This document shows, piece by piece, positions 1 to 11,255 of a DNA stretch of 64,000 nucleotides (position 1 is the first letter of the stretch; each line of letters opens with the position of its first letter). The notes below the pieces were generated by a model. That model was not told the DNA's origin, searched no databases, and saw only the letters and a list, made by a program, of their open reading frames with translations. This DNA comes from Rattus norvegicus. Taxonomy: Eukaryota; Chordata; Mammalia; Rodentia; Muridae. Both the position numbers and the translations under genes were made by a program. The stretch covers positions 50,161,539-50,225,538 of the forward strand of contig NC_086026.1 of NCBI RefSeq assembly GCF_036323735.1, read 5' to 3'.

Positions 1-30
1 TAAGTTAATAAAAAAAAAGTAATAAAAAAA
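1..30 (+). mobile_element. L1 3' terminus, cut by window edge
   Basis: TAAGTTAATAAAAAAAAAG resembles the last bases of the rat L1 3' UTR, identical in part to the end of the copy at 53521. The body lies left of the window. Confidence 0.55.
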
Positions 31-74
31 TGTGGATGGAGGAAGTGATGTGTCCAATCTGAGGTGTCTAGGGA

Positions 75-260
75 GATGGTTCTGGAGGTAAAGTGTGTGT
101 CATTCAAGCCTGGGGACCTGATTTCTATCCGGGGACCCATGTAAAGGTGGAAGGAGAGAAACAATTCGACAAAGTTTTCCTCTGACCTCCACATATCCAC
201 CATGGCTTGTACTACCTGCCCCCCGCCTCCCCGACTACACACATAAGAATAACATATTTT
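75..260 (+). mobile_element. B3-type SINE, diverged
   Basis: The order of motifs (AAGCCTGGGGACCTGA, GGACCCATGTAAAGGTGGAAGG, CTCTGACCTCCACAT) follows the B3 consensus. The head is decayed. Confidence 0.75.
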
Positions 261-290
261 AAAGTAAAGGAACACAAACACACATTGAGA

Positions 291-392
291 TTTTTTTTTT
301 TTTTTGGTTCTTTTTTTCGGAGCTGGGGACCGAACCCAGGGCCTTGCGCTTCCTAGGTAAGCGCTCTACCACTGAGCTAAATCCCCAGCCCC
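291..392 (-). mobile_element. ID element (rat SINE)
   Basis: Reverse-strand ID: poly(T) at 291-305, then GGAGCTGGGGACCGAACC and the complement of the BC1-type A and B boxes, ending AATCCCCAGCCCC. GAGATTTTTT occurs on both sides, consistent with a target duplication. Confidence 0.95.
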
Positions 393-599
393 GAGATTTT
401 TTTTTTTTAAAAGAAGAATTTGTCTTAAAATTCATTGGAATATCGGTGAATATATTCTTTGGGGAGCGACTGAGTTTCCATCATTCATTGTCTCTCTGGA
501 GTCCACATTATACTTGGTAAGGTCATAATTTGCTTCAGTGCAAGCCCAAGAATAGCCCACCGATATTTTGTCCTTTTTAGACGTATTTTTTATTATTTT

Positions 600-793
600 G
601 AAATTATGTGCACGTGTGTGGTTATGTGCATGTGTAAGTGCAGGTGCGTGCAGAGTCCGGAAAAGGAGGTAGGATCTTCCGGAGCTAGAATGACAGGTGA
701 TGAGGACCCATCCAACATGGTGCTGGGAACCAAGCTCAGGTCCTCTGTAGAGCAAAATGCGCTCTTAACCAACGAGCCATCTCTCCAGTCCCA
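600..793 (-). mobile_element. B3-type SINE
   Basis: Reverse strand, from a TGTGCACGTGTGTGG-rich tail to CGAGCCATCTCTCCAGTCCC, the diagnostic B2/B3 head. Confidence 0.88.
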
Positions 794-802
794 TAGGATA
801 CT

Positions 803-940
803 TCTTGGAGACAGGATTTTGTGTAGCCCAGGCTGGTCATGAATTTGCTATACAGTCGAGGATGACTTTGAATTTGGAATCCTCCTACCTCTACTTCCAC
901 AGTGCTGGGGCTACTGCTCTACACCACCACACCCGGTTTA
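803..940 (-). mobile_element. B1 SINE, diverged
   Basis: Reverse B1: GGAGACAGGATTTTGTGTAG, CCCAGGCTGGTCATGAA, CACAGTGCTGGGGCTAC, CACCACACCCGG. Confidence 0.8.
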
Positions 941-1169
941 TGTGATGCTAGAGACTGAACCTGAGGTTTCATGCACACTAGACGAGCTCTGTACCAACCG
1001 TGCTACACCCTGGCTACTTAGCTACTCTTACTCCGCCACCTCAGTGCTTGACTAAGGACTTCAAATGGGAATTAATAATTTAAGGGTAAAACAAAAAACA
1101 AAAGCAAAACAACAACAACAACAACAACACAACCCCCCAAACAAAAATAAAACAAATTACAAAAACCCC

Positions 1170-1352
1170 AAACCACATGTGTATGCATGAATGTGTGTGC
1201 CTGTATCATAGCATGTGTGTGGACGTCAAAGGATAACTTGTGGGCGTTGGTTTTTCTCTTTCTACCATATGGATTCTCAGGGTTGAACATAGGCCCTCAG
1301 GCTTGAGAGCAAACACGTTCACCCACTGAGCCATCTGTCTCACTGGCCAACC
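1170..1352 (-). mobile_element. B3-type SINE
   Basis: Reverse strand, ending with CCCACTGAGCCATCTGTC; the TG-rich tail is at 1175-1215. Confidence 0.8.
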
Positions 1353-2470
1353 TTTTCCATTTTTTTCATGACAGAGACAATGAACCATCTTCCATCTCGG
1401 GCTGATGATTTTGGAGTGTCTTCTTGCTTCTAAGAGATGCTTTGTAGTATTTCTGGTTCAAGAACTTCCTAGATAGAACTTTCAGGCCAGAAAAGATGGA
1501 GATGGTTTTCTTTCTTCCCTGTTTCTGCTACACATATGTATTCTCTCCGTTTCTCTTCTCAGTAATGGAATGTTAGCTCGACATTATGATGATGTACATA
1601 TGCAATATGGCGCTAGCCAATGACTTTGCTGTGGGGCTTCTTTTCCTTTGACTGAATGATCTCATTGCTGTAAAACGTAATGTGCTGGTCACTCATTTGC
1701 TCTTAAGCTCTTCTGTCTGCCTCCTACTCCTGAGATAGTCACAGACTTCTAACATTTCATTTTCCTGAAAAATCTCTCTCAGAGATCCTTCTGATGCCGT
1801 CTACTCTATTTTTAGGGTCAAAGCACCCTCCTTCTCCATCACCCTGAGGGTTTCTTTTATTTTCTTCTGTTCTTTCTCATATCTTTCTTGTGTTATCCTC
1901 TCTTGTTTGGGTTTTGTTTTATCCTTGGAAATAAGGATCAAACAGGAGTCAAGAGCTCTGCTACTGGAGCTCCATCCCTTGCTTTGGGAAACAAATCTAC
2001 TGTGTTTTCTGAAAACGGGTGCCTGATGGGTAAACATATTGACGTCCCCCTTGTCTAAAGCAAACCTTTATCTTGATCTCATGGCTATTAGCATTTCTAA
2101 TAATTTATAAGTAATTCTGAATGTTAGATACCATTGGTTCAGCTGCCAACTGCAATTGTTAATCCAAACCCACCTTCGTTCTTGACCGTTGCTGAGCTGT
2201 TTCTCTGTGTCCTTTCTGGAAGCTAGCAGAATCCTGTCTTTGCAGCCAGTGTACTGGAGTTCAGCTCTGCAGCTTGCTTTGCCTCTCTCCTCACTCTTCT
2301 GCACACTCAAAGGGCACCAGCAGTCTGAATGTCCATTTGGTCTTTCAGTGAGAATCGGTTTTCTTGAGTTGTTTCTTTGATGACCCTCTCCCTTTTTTTT
2401 TACCCTGTTTGTTCCTTATCGGATGCTCATGCTTTGGATTTTTTACCCACCAGATTCAGTCCCTACACTT

Positions 2471-2578
2471 CTTTTTTGTTCTTTTTTTTTTTTTTTTTTT
2501 TTTCCGGAGCTGGGGACCGAACCCAGGGCCTTGCGGTTGCTAGGCAAGTGCTCTACACTGAGCTAAATCCCCAACCCC
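2471..2578 (-). mobile_element. ID element, first of adjacent pair
   Basis: Reverse-strand ID with a ~27-base poly(T) head and an end in AATCCCCAACCCC. It carries a small deletion in the box region (CTCTACACTGAG for CTCTACCACTGAG). It is flanked by copies of AGTCCCTACACTTCT. Confidence 0.95.
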
Positions 2579-2595
2579 AGCAGTCCCTACACTTC

Positions 2596-2710
2596 TTTTT
2601 TTTTTTTTTTTTTTTTTTTTTGGTCCTTTTTTTTTCCGGAGCTGGGGGCGAACCCAGGGCCTTGCGCTTCCTAGGTAAGCGCTCTACCACTGAGCTAAAT
2701 CCCCAGCCCC
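2596..2710 (-). mobile_element. ID element, second of adjacent pair
   Basis: Reverse-strand ID with a long T tract and a short deletion (GGGGGCGAACC for GGGGACCGAACC). The target sequence GTCCCTACACTTCTT recurs immediately after it, the third copy of that sequence in this stretch. Confidence 0.95.
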
Positions 2711-3754
2711 GTCCCTACACTTCTTAATCTCTTTGTTTTATTCCCATCCCTCTGCAGTTTCATTCTGATTGCTGGGGTAATCCTTTTTTGTCATTTGCTA
2801 ACCTTGTGTCTGTGTTGATTTCTGCTGTCATGCTGTCCCTTGTCTCCAACTCAGATGGTCTCTTTTAAGGTCCCTTGTTCTCCTTTTTAAAGGTGTCCTG
2901 TACAATATGCTCAGAAGCTTGAAAATCCCAACATTCTCACCCTATTTAAATGAAAGATGGACACGTTGATGAGAACCTAAGAGTTCTGGGCTGAGGTGAG
3001 ATGGGGACCTCTATCACAGGCAGATGAAGAAACCCTGAGGCCAGGCTTTTTAGGTCTTTCCTTTTAATATTTATTTATTTACTTGACAGAAGAGTCTTGT
3101 GTAACAGAAGTGGAATATGTGTTTGAATGAGGATGAATGCGAAAGTCCTCATCCTCCATATCTGTGGTGCTGGGGTTATAGGCTTACAGCACGTCCAGAT
3201 TCTGTGTCCTGGAGATATAACTAAGGACATTGTTTAAGTTTGGAAGTCACTCTACCAACTGAGATACATTTCTGCCCCCTAAAGTATGGTCAAAGCAACC
3301 CCAAATTAATAGTTTCCTTTCCCCACCCCCAGTACTAGGGTTTGAATCTAGGGCCTCCTGTATGCTAGGGGTTGCTCTACCCAGGGTTTTTCTTGCAGGC
3401 TAGTCAGATTCCTAAAGAAGAATTTTCTAAACTCTTCCTTGTGAGATGAAGTCTCAACTTTCTGAGAGCCAAGTGAAAGAGGACTAGATGTCTCCATCTG
3501 TGCACACATGCTTCCTGCTGACATAGTATGCTACCTCATCAGAGACAGTTGTTCCTTTTTCCAGAGGCCCTCTTCTGACATCTTCAGAAGGTGGATCGTT
3601 CCCAGGGCAAAGGAAAGCTGTGGCTTAGTCACAGGGAGAATGGAGGAGGACACAGGACCACCTGCTTTGGAACACATTTTCATCCAGTCCTCATCTATCT
3701 CCTCACATTTACTCTGTCCTCTTTCTTCTTCTTTAAACATCTTGTCATTCTCTT

Positions 3755-3965
3755 AAAATCTTTCAGTTTATGTGTATGGGTATCCTGCCTGCATGTATAT
3801 GTGTGCACCACATGCATACAGTGATCCTGAAGGTCGGGAGAGGGCATTGAAATTCCTGGAGCAGGAGTCACAGATGGCTATGAGCTGCTATGTGGGTGCT
3901 GGAAGCCTAACCAAATCTTTGCAAGAGTAGAGAGTATTCTTAAATCCCTGAGCCACCTTTAGCTC
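3755..3965 (-). mobile_element. B3-type SINE
   Basis: Reverse strand with TATGAGCTGCTATGTGGGTG, CTGGAAGCCTAACC and a decayed head CCTGAGCCACCTTTAG. Confidence 0.8.
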
Positions 3966-4499
3966 CTTGACCTTTGTTCTGGAGATGATTGACACCACCA
4001 GCTCTTGGGCATCTTTGTTGTTCACTAAAGTGAGGCAGAGTGACTCAGGCTTTTTCCCGTGCCAGCTTAGACTATACTATGTTTGGAGATTGTTAGTTTT
4101 TCTGAAGTTTGGTACTCAACTGTTTTCCCCATTTTCAAAATTTCATCACTGCTGTTGATTTACCTCCTTTGGACTTGTTAGAATTATTGTTGTGGAGCAT
4201 TTTCCTCTAAGATTAAAACCTTCACCTTGAAGGAAAGCTCATCAAGATACAAGATGTTTACAGGGAGGTAAAATTAATCTATATTCTAATGAGAAGGTGA
4301 AACGCTCCTAAAGACATAAACACCTCAAAAGACATTCAGGAAGTCCCTGAAACTGATCAGATTCATTAGACTCCTCCTTTTCCAAGCAAGTGCATAGGTT
4401 GTAAAGACAGCTTAGAATCACTCTCAGACAAGCTGTGCTGCTTAGATGAGGTTGCTCATACTGGGCAACCTGGAGGAAACAAAGACAAGACAATCGACA

Positions 4500-4574
4500 A
4501 ACTGCTCAACCAACCATCCAACCAACCAACCAACCAACCAACCAACCAACCAACCAACCAACCAACCAACCAAC
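4500..4574 (+). repeat. (CAAC)n microsatellite
   Basis: About 16 near-perfect copies of CCAA after a degenerate start. Confidence 0.97.
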
Positions 4575-5314
4575 AACAGAGATCAGCTGAGCTGGCTGGA
4601 AAAGGCTCAGATAAACTGTGCTACTGGGAAAGGACACTCTTAAACCTGCACACTGCAGTGTGCTTCAAGTTCCCAGCTTTGTGAGCTGCCGCCCATGCTG
4701 GGGTGGGCAATTGTGATGCAGCTGTCTTCGAGTAATTTCTGCTTCTATAAGTAACCTCTCACCCATATTTCTATAAATAACCCCAATAAAATGAATTGAC
4801 TCACCAAGTTTGGTAGTATCTGTACTTTGATCTGCTCTTGGTTCCCTATCTAGAATAAGTGAGCTTGTTCATATTTCCCCAAGAATAGTGTTCACAACTG
4901 TTTCCTAGGTTTCCTCTTGAAAATGAAAGGAGTGTGTGTAGTGTGTCTCTATGTGTTCAGTCTACCACATTTATCCAAAAGTTTTACAGTGTGAATTTTT
5001 TTTTGTTTTTGTTTTTTGTCTTTTTGGCCTTTATTTGTCCTGGTGTTGGAACTGAATTGATCCTTCATCTTTCTTTCTCCAGAATGAAATGAATTTGCTG
5101 AGATATGGGGGAGTGGCTTTATCACTAGAACAGATTTAAAGCTGGGAACATGGGGAAGCTCACAGCCCGATAGCAAGGTGGGGACAGGCTAGCCAGACTC
5201 ATCTATGTAATTTTGACAGTGCTCTAGATGGCCACCATAAAGTACAAAATTAAGAGGGGGCATAGATTTGTCACCAAGAAGTATATAAAGGGCCCAAAGA
5301 ATTTCAGCACATAC

Positions 5315-5419
5315 TTTTTTTTTTTTTTGTGGTTCTTTTTTTTTCGGAGCTGGGGACCGAACCCAGGGCCTTGTGCTTCCTAGGCAAGCGCTCTACCACT
5401 GAGCTAAATCCCCAGCCCC
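5315..5419 (-). mobile_element. ID element
   Basis: Reverse-strand ID with poly(T) head. It is flanked by the duplication TCAGCACATACTTTT at 5304 and 5419, so it is a clean retroposed insertion. Confidence 0.96.
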
Positions 5420-6008
5420 TCAGCACATACTTTTATTCAGTGTACTCCCTCTCTTGTTCAGAAGGAAGGAAGCACAGAGCAGTGCTTCTGACATCAGGGT
5501 AAGAGATGTCCGCACGCGACTCGGGAGTCATGAGAATAAGAGTGTAGAAACTAAGCACTGTGTCTGTGGAGGGCTCTGAAGAGCGCTACATGTTTGTGGA
5601 AATCATGAGGAGTAGGCTGGAGACAATACCAGTGGATAAGGGCACCTGTGGCCATTCCTGATGAACTAAGTTCCAGACTCAGGATTCACCTGGGGGAAGC
5701 TCAAGAGGACAGACTCATTCACGTCTACGCACACAAAATAAGTAAATGTAGTTTTTTTTTTTTTAAAAAAATTCCTAAGTGTGGTTCTCTGCATTTGTAG
5801 GATGGAGTCCGCAACTGTGGATCCAATCACCCACTGAGAATATTTGAAAAGATATGTTTTCTGTGGGAACACAGTCAGCCTCTGTTTCCTTGTCACCATT
5901 CCCTGACAATGCAATCTGACAGCCACATTTATAGTGCTTACCTTGTGCTATGCTAAGTGTCATAAATAACTAGAGCTGATTTAAAGTACATGGGAGGATA
6001 TGTAGAAG

Positions 6009-6010
<2 letters not shown>

Positions 6011-6049
<39 letters not shown>
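6011..6049 (+). repeat. (CA)n microsatellite
   Basis: Pure dinucleotide run of about 19 units. Confidence 0.97.
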
Positions 6050-6051
<2 letters not shown>

Positions 6052-6329
6052 CCATTTTAATCAAGGGCCTTGAACAGCTACAGAGTTTTCATAGCTGCGG
6101 GGAGTCCTGGATCAGATTCTGAGGACAGCTGTGTTGCCTCTTTTCTTGAATGGAGCTTAATTTAAAATCTAGGTATGTAGCTGAGTGAAGAGAGGGGAGA
6201 AGCAGGAGAAAAGAGAAGGCCAGACAGGACACAGACGGACAGACGGATGGACGGTTAGACAGATGGACACGCTTGCATACGCAGGCTCTCAGGAAAATGA
6301 AATGAACAGGACAGGCAGAATTGGAAGGT

Positions 6330-6870
6330 GACCAATTAAGACATTAAGTGTTTTGTGACACACGGACGCGTCTGTATTTGGGCTCTGATTACAAGGCCAT
6401 CAGCTCATTTTCAGGGGGCTGCTGCCTTCTTCAGCTCAGTCCCCAGATCAAAGCGGAACTGTCCGCCTGCATTTTTCAGCCAGAATGGGGATGCTAATTT
6501 ATACTCCTTAATGTGTGACGGTGAGAGACCCCTTCAATTAACTGAATTCTATAGCCAGCAAAATAAAGGGTGCACAGAAAAGAGGTGCGGGCTGGAAGAG
6601 CCGAAATTCTCATTAAATCAAAAGGTCCAGTATTCATTACCTCGTGCATCTGAGGCTAAACACTAAATATGGGGATCATCAAAGGAGACTTAATGGGTTA
6701 AATTGAGACTATAATCTAATTAAAATATTAGGCACGGCTAAATAGTTCTTTGATATTCATCTAAAGCTTTCATTAGAAATAGGTGCTTGAGGTTTGTAAC
6801 ATGGGAGATTATCAAGTAGGGAAAACAAATTTAGGGACCTCATCTGCACCACTTCAAAGTGTCACCACTG
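6330..6870. promoter_or_regulatory. candidate conserved non-coding block
   Basis: Unique sequence without recognised repeats in an otherwise SINE-dense flank. It contains many TAAT/ATTA cores (TTTCATTAGAAAT, CTAATTAAAATATTAGG, AGACTTAATGGGTT) typical of homeodomain-bound enhancers. It is inferred from composition only. Confidence 0.3.
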
Positions 6871-7175
6871 TGGGTGCAAGGAAAACAGGGAGGGGCCTCA
6901 GTGCCAGGTGACAGAATGGCAATGAGAGGCAGGGCCAGTCAGGCTCTATGATACTAATTTTCGCCACCACTTGGACGTGAAAGACCATAGTGAAATACTA
7001 AATGGGGAGAGGGGTTTCCTTAAAGGAAAAACAAGGGGAGCCCAAATTATTCATTGTTCTTTATTCAGAGCATTCTCCGCTTTTCTCTGTGTAGACAGTT
7101 TTTCAAAAGACTAATTTTTGGACAGTTTTTTTTTAACTGTCACACACAGACTATGGGTGTAGACTTGGGACCCAG

Positions 7176-7385
7176 GGCTGAGGAGACAGCATGGTGGACA
7201 AGATCACTTGGTCCGCCAGCCTAAGGACCCAAGTTTGAATCCCCAGCATGGCTGCCTGTGCCTGTGAACTCAGCACTAGGAAACAGGCAGCTCAGGAGAG
7301 CTCACCCGGCACCTTAGCCGAAACATTTGTGAGCTTCTTGTTCAGTGAGAGACCCTGTCTCGAGTCAGCAAAGTGGAAAACAGCA
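7176..7385 (+). mobile_element. B3/B4-type composite SINE
   Basis: Plus strand, beginning GAGGAGACAGCATGGTGGAC. It includes TTTGAATCCCCAGCATGG and a B1-like end GAGAGACCCTGTCTCGAGTC. Confidence 0.7.
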
Positions 7386-7559
7386 GAGAAGGACACCCAG
7401 CGTCTTGTTCTAGCCTCTTGCATCGAGCAAGGCTGCACATAAATCCATACAGAGCTTGGGGCTACAACAAGGAGCTCAACTAAAGAGCAGGTTAGCGGTC
7501 CTGTGATCATGGCTGGCCTCTCTGAACTGACATTTCAATAAGAGTCTCTACGAAGTCTT

Positions 7560-7990
7560 CGGAGGAATGCCAAGGCCTTGCTAACTGAATTTGCCTAGAA
7601 TTCTCACATTGCTGTCATCCCCACAACCTGTTAGAGTGATGTAATAGCAAAGAGAATTTATCCAGCTTATTGAAAATTAATTACTTATGTGACCTGGGTT
7701 TGCGAGGGGGAAATTAAAAAGGTAATGGAGAGGCAACGAGAGACACAAACCTGCCCACCAAGTTCTTTTTTTCTCTCTCTTCACATTTTCTAAAGAGCAC
7801 TGCTCGACAGAGAGCTGAAAAGAAAATACCCATTTATTTTACGCCCGATCGAGTTTCACAGTGTATTGTCTTTATAAGATTTTTCGAAGCCCCGGCTTCC
7901 CAGTTGTTTTACAAAATTAAGCCATCGTCCGTAAAATCTGTGGATGCCTCAAACTGTGGCGCGATTTAGGGAGATGAAAAATCTGCCACT
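7560..7990. promoter_or_regulatory. candidate conserved non-coding block
   Basis: Repeat-free stretch with AAAATTAATTACTTATG, a retained CpG cluster (CGCCCGATCGAG, TTTTTCGAAGCCCCGG, GGCGCGATTTAG) and no ORF. Retained CpGs outside an island can mark constrained DNA. Confidence 0.3.
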
Positions 7991-8218
7991 GAAAGCTGCC
8001 ATCGTTAGCTTGAGAAGTCAGTATTTATGTTTTCTCAGTTCCTCTGTGAGAAGAACGGGTGCTGCTGCTTCAGGAAGCCACCGAGTGGAAATGGACGTGG
8101 TATTCAGTATGGAAGGAAGCAGTAGGTAGGGCACGGTTCTGAATACCCACTGGCTTTCAACCATGCCGAGCGACTTCTTAGTATAGTTTAAAAAGTGAAA
8201 TAAACTAAACATTGCTTT

Positions 8219-8230
8219 GTGTGCACATGC

Positions 8231-8285
<55 letters not shown>

Positions 8286-8505
8286 TGTGTGTGTTTTCCA
8301 CTGAAGGTCAAGGGTGGATGTTGGGTATCTGGTTTCTTGCTCACCTCGGAGCTCACTCAGTCTGCTGGACCTGCCGTCCATTGAGCTCCAGGGGTCTGCC
8401 GTTCTCCAACTCTCCCACCTGGCAGTGCTAGGATTACAGATGTGTGGATACTGGGGATCCAACCTCAGACCCTCACGTTAGGACTAAGCCATCTCCCTGG
8501 CCTTA
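8219..8505 (-). mobile_element. TG repeat plus B3/B4-type SINE
   Basis: A TG tract (8232-8300) fused to a reverse SINE body that ends AAGCCATCTCCCTGGCC. The TG tract probably grew from the SINE's CA-rich tail. Confidence 0.75.
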
Positions 8506-8899
8506 AATGTAACTTTTCTTTCCCTCTAGATTTAACTTTTCCAAGAGTGCGTGTTTCACCTTAATTTTTTCCTGTATAGTATAGAAATAGTATGATTTTC
8601 TTTAACACGATAGACAATTTCTTATAATCACCAGTGTAGAGTGAGCACCGTGGACCAACGATATCTGTCCCAAAGTAGAGATTTCACTCTGCTGCTAAAG
8701 TTTTCGATCTTTTCCTCCCTGGGAAAAATAACAAAAGAGGCAGATGGAGCATTTTGTCTGTTTCCACGCACCGCACCGGGAACAGAGCTGGGGAACCCTA
8801 CTGAGCCGTAGGGATGAGAAGCCCTCTGCCTATGAATATGTGAGAGTTGGCTGAAATTCGTATTATCCATGGTTTGTTACACTAGGTAACAGTGCTACT

Positions 8900-9109
8900 G
8901 GGGGCTGGAGAGATGGCTCAGGGGGCTGGAGAGATGGCTCAGCAGTTAAGAGCACCCGACTGCTCTTCCAGAGGTCATGAGTTCAATTCCCAGCAACCAC
9001 ATGGTGGCTCACAACCATCTGTAAAGAGATCTGATGCCCTCTTCTGGTGTATCTGAAGACAGCTACAGTGTACTTATATATAATAAATAAAATAAATCTT
9101 TAAAAAAAA
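8900..9109 (+). mobile_element. B2 SINE with duplicated 5' head
   Basis: The B2 head GGGCTGGAGAGATGGCTCAG occurs twice in tandem before the rest of a complete B2, including the AATAAATAAAATAAATC tail. It is flanked by ACAGTGCTACT on both sides. Confidence 0.95.
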
Positions 9110-10049
9110 AAACAAAACAGTGCTACTAAAAAGACCATACTGGGGAGAGCACTTGTCTTTTTTTTTCTTAAGAAATTCCTATTTCCAAATGTTACTTCTA
9201 ATGCCATGATTATGCATATGACCTCTTAGGGAGATTTAGCTAAACTTAGTATCTGCAGACCGACTGCCAAATTCAATTTCCTTCCGTGCTATTTTTCAAT
9301 AAGTAATTAGAAAAGAAACCCCGTCTGAGTTGACCGAGTCCGCTATTGTGGGCTGTTTGCTGTCAACTCAAAGTTCTCAATTAGCTCCGGTGTTGGTGTA
9401 ATTACTGGACGTGTTTTCAAACAACTCCCAGCTAATAACTGTTGGGATGAAGAGTCATTTTCTCACTGTAGATGAGACTGTGCACGCTCGTGCTTGCTGT
9501 GATGTTTTGACAATGATTCATTAACCAATAATAAGCCCCAATTGGACCCATTAGGTTTCGTTGCCTTTCCTAGGCTTACCTTTCATTTTGTTCCTCAGTA
9601 TCAGTCTTTTCTTGACTTGGTTTCTGGATACGTCCCAAGAGACTCCTTACCACACAAAACAATATCAAGAAGACAGCTGTCATTAAATTCAGCTACTTGT
9701 AAAAAAGATAAAAAATAAAAAGGCTCCGTATAAGAGGACGCTCTTGTTGAAACTTAAGATGGAAAAAACACTGTGAAAAGAAGCCTGTAATAAGGAGAAT
9801 GCATGGCTTAAAGAGCCTTTATCCGGACCAGCTCGCAGAGACCGGGCAGAATTGGCCTATGCTTTTCAATGGCTCACACACCGTCTGGTCAAATACATCC
9901 TCCTCCCCAGCCCCTGTCTTCCTCTTGCTACCACTCAAGTCAGAACTTCTCCTTGTTTTGTTCTTTCTTTGCTTACATGCCTCTGCTCCTTTCTTTTAGT
10001 AGCCAACTTCCTCGTTTTGTCCAGGATTTCCTAGGTCGTGGTATTATCT

Positions 10050-10250
10050 GTCATCCATCCATCCATCCATCCATCCATCCATCCATCCATCCATCCATTT
10101 ATTGTGTGTGCGCACGAATGCTCATGTGGTCAGAGGACAACATTCAGGAGTCAGTGTTCTCCTTCCACTTTGGGCCCAGGGCTTGAACTCCAAGGCTGTC
10201 AGGCTTGTGTGGCAAGCCCCCTTACCTGCCGAGCCTCTTGCTAGCCCTCC
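10050..10250 (-). mobile_element. ATCC repeat plus B3-type SINE
   Basis: An (ATCC)n tract at about 10052-10098, directly followed by a reverse B3 body (GTGGTCAGAGGACAACATTC through CTTACCTGCCGAGCC). Confidence 0.8.
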
Positions 10251-10665
10251 ATGTGTGCTAATAGAAGATTTTGATGCCATGTTGATTGATTTGGTGGTGT
10301 ACGTATGTGACTGCCTTCCAATAGGCAGGGTTTTTTTATTTTTTTTTTTGCTTTGTTTTGTTTTAGTTTCTGAAATAAATGCTATAAAATCAACCACTTA
10401 GGCTTAGGAAATTAATTCATGCAATGTAAAGGAAAGACAAAGCATTTGTCCTCCTCTGTACTGACTCCTGTCTGTGTCTGGACGATGGCAGCTTAGTGGC
10501 ATTCCACTGAGCCTTAACATTATGAGCATATATGGGGGTCACAGGAAGGCCTATTGGATTTGTTCCTTGGCTTCAACCCCAAACTTGAAGCAACTATGGC
10601 ATTTCTTTAGCTGACGTATTTTAGATGCCATTTGGCTCGGAGTAAAGAGTTTTGATGTCCTAGAG

Positions 10666-10855
10666 CAGTGGATCTCAGCCTTCCTATCGCTTCAGCTCTT
10701 TAACACAGTTCATGTTGTGGTGACCCCCTAACCATAAAGTTATTTTGTTGCTACTTCATAACTGCGATTGTTATGAGTTGTAATGCAGATATCTCGTATG
10801 GAGGCTCTCCGATCAATGACCCTGGGGGTTATGACCCACAGGTTGAGAACCACTA
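10666..10855 (+). mobile_element. URR1-type hAT DNA transposon
   Basis: Terminal inverted repeats CAGTGGATCTCAGCC and GGTTGAGAACCACTA match the URR1 (MER1-type) family. Possible 8-base target duplication: TCCTAGAG before, TTCTAGGG after. It is a non-autonomous copy with no transposase. Confidence 0.88.
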
Positions 10856-11142
10856 TTCTAGGGTCAGGAGATTCCTATGAAAGGATGCTTGCAGTCTGCC
10901 GACTTACTTCCCCTCCTTCAGCTAAGCATTGGCTCCTGAAGGTGAGAGTTGGAGATGGTGGGGGGAATTGAAATTCACACCATCTTTTGTCCACAAGGAA
11001 ATGAATTTCTTGGCCATCAGCTCTGCTCGCAGCTGTGAGTGGAGGTTTCAGGAAGGCAGCATTGGTACCTGTCAGACACATGCAGGGCAAATACAACTGG
11101 AAAGCGACTTTCTTTTGTTGTTGCTTTTATTTGCTTGCTTTC

Positions 11143-11255
11143 TTTTTGGAGACAGTGTTTCTCTCCGTAGTCTTGCCTGTCCGAGACTGGAGAGCTCGGC
11201 CTAGCTCTGCCTCCTAGGTGCTGGGATTAAAGGTGTGTGTTACCGTTGCCTGGAA
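11143..11255 (-). mobile_element. B1 SINE
   Basis: Reverse B1: GGAGACAGTGTTTCTCTC, TCTGCCTCCTAGGTGCTGGG, ATTAAAGGTGTGTG. Confidence 0.9.
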
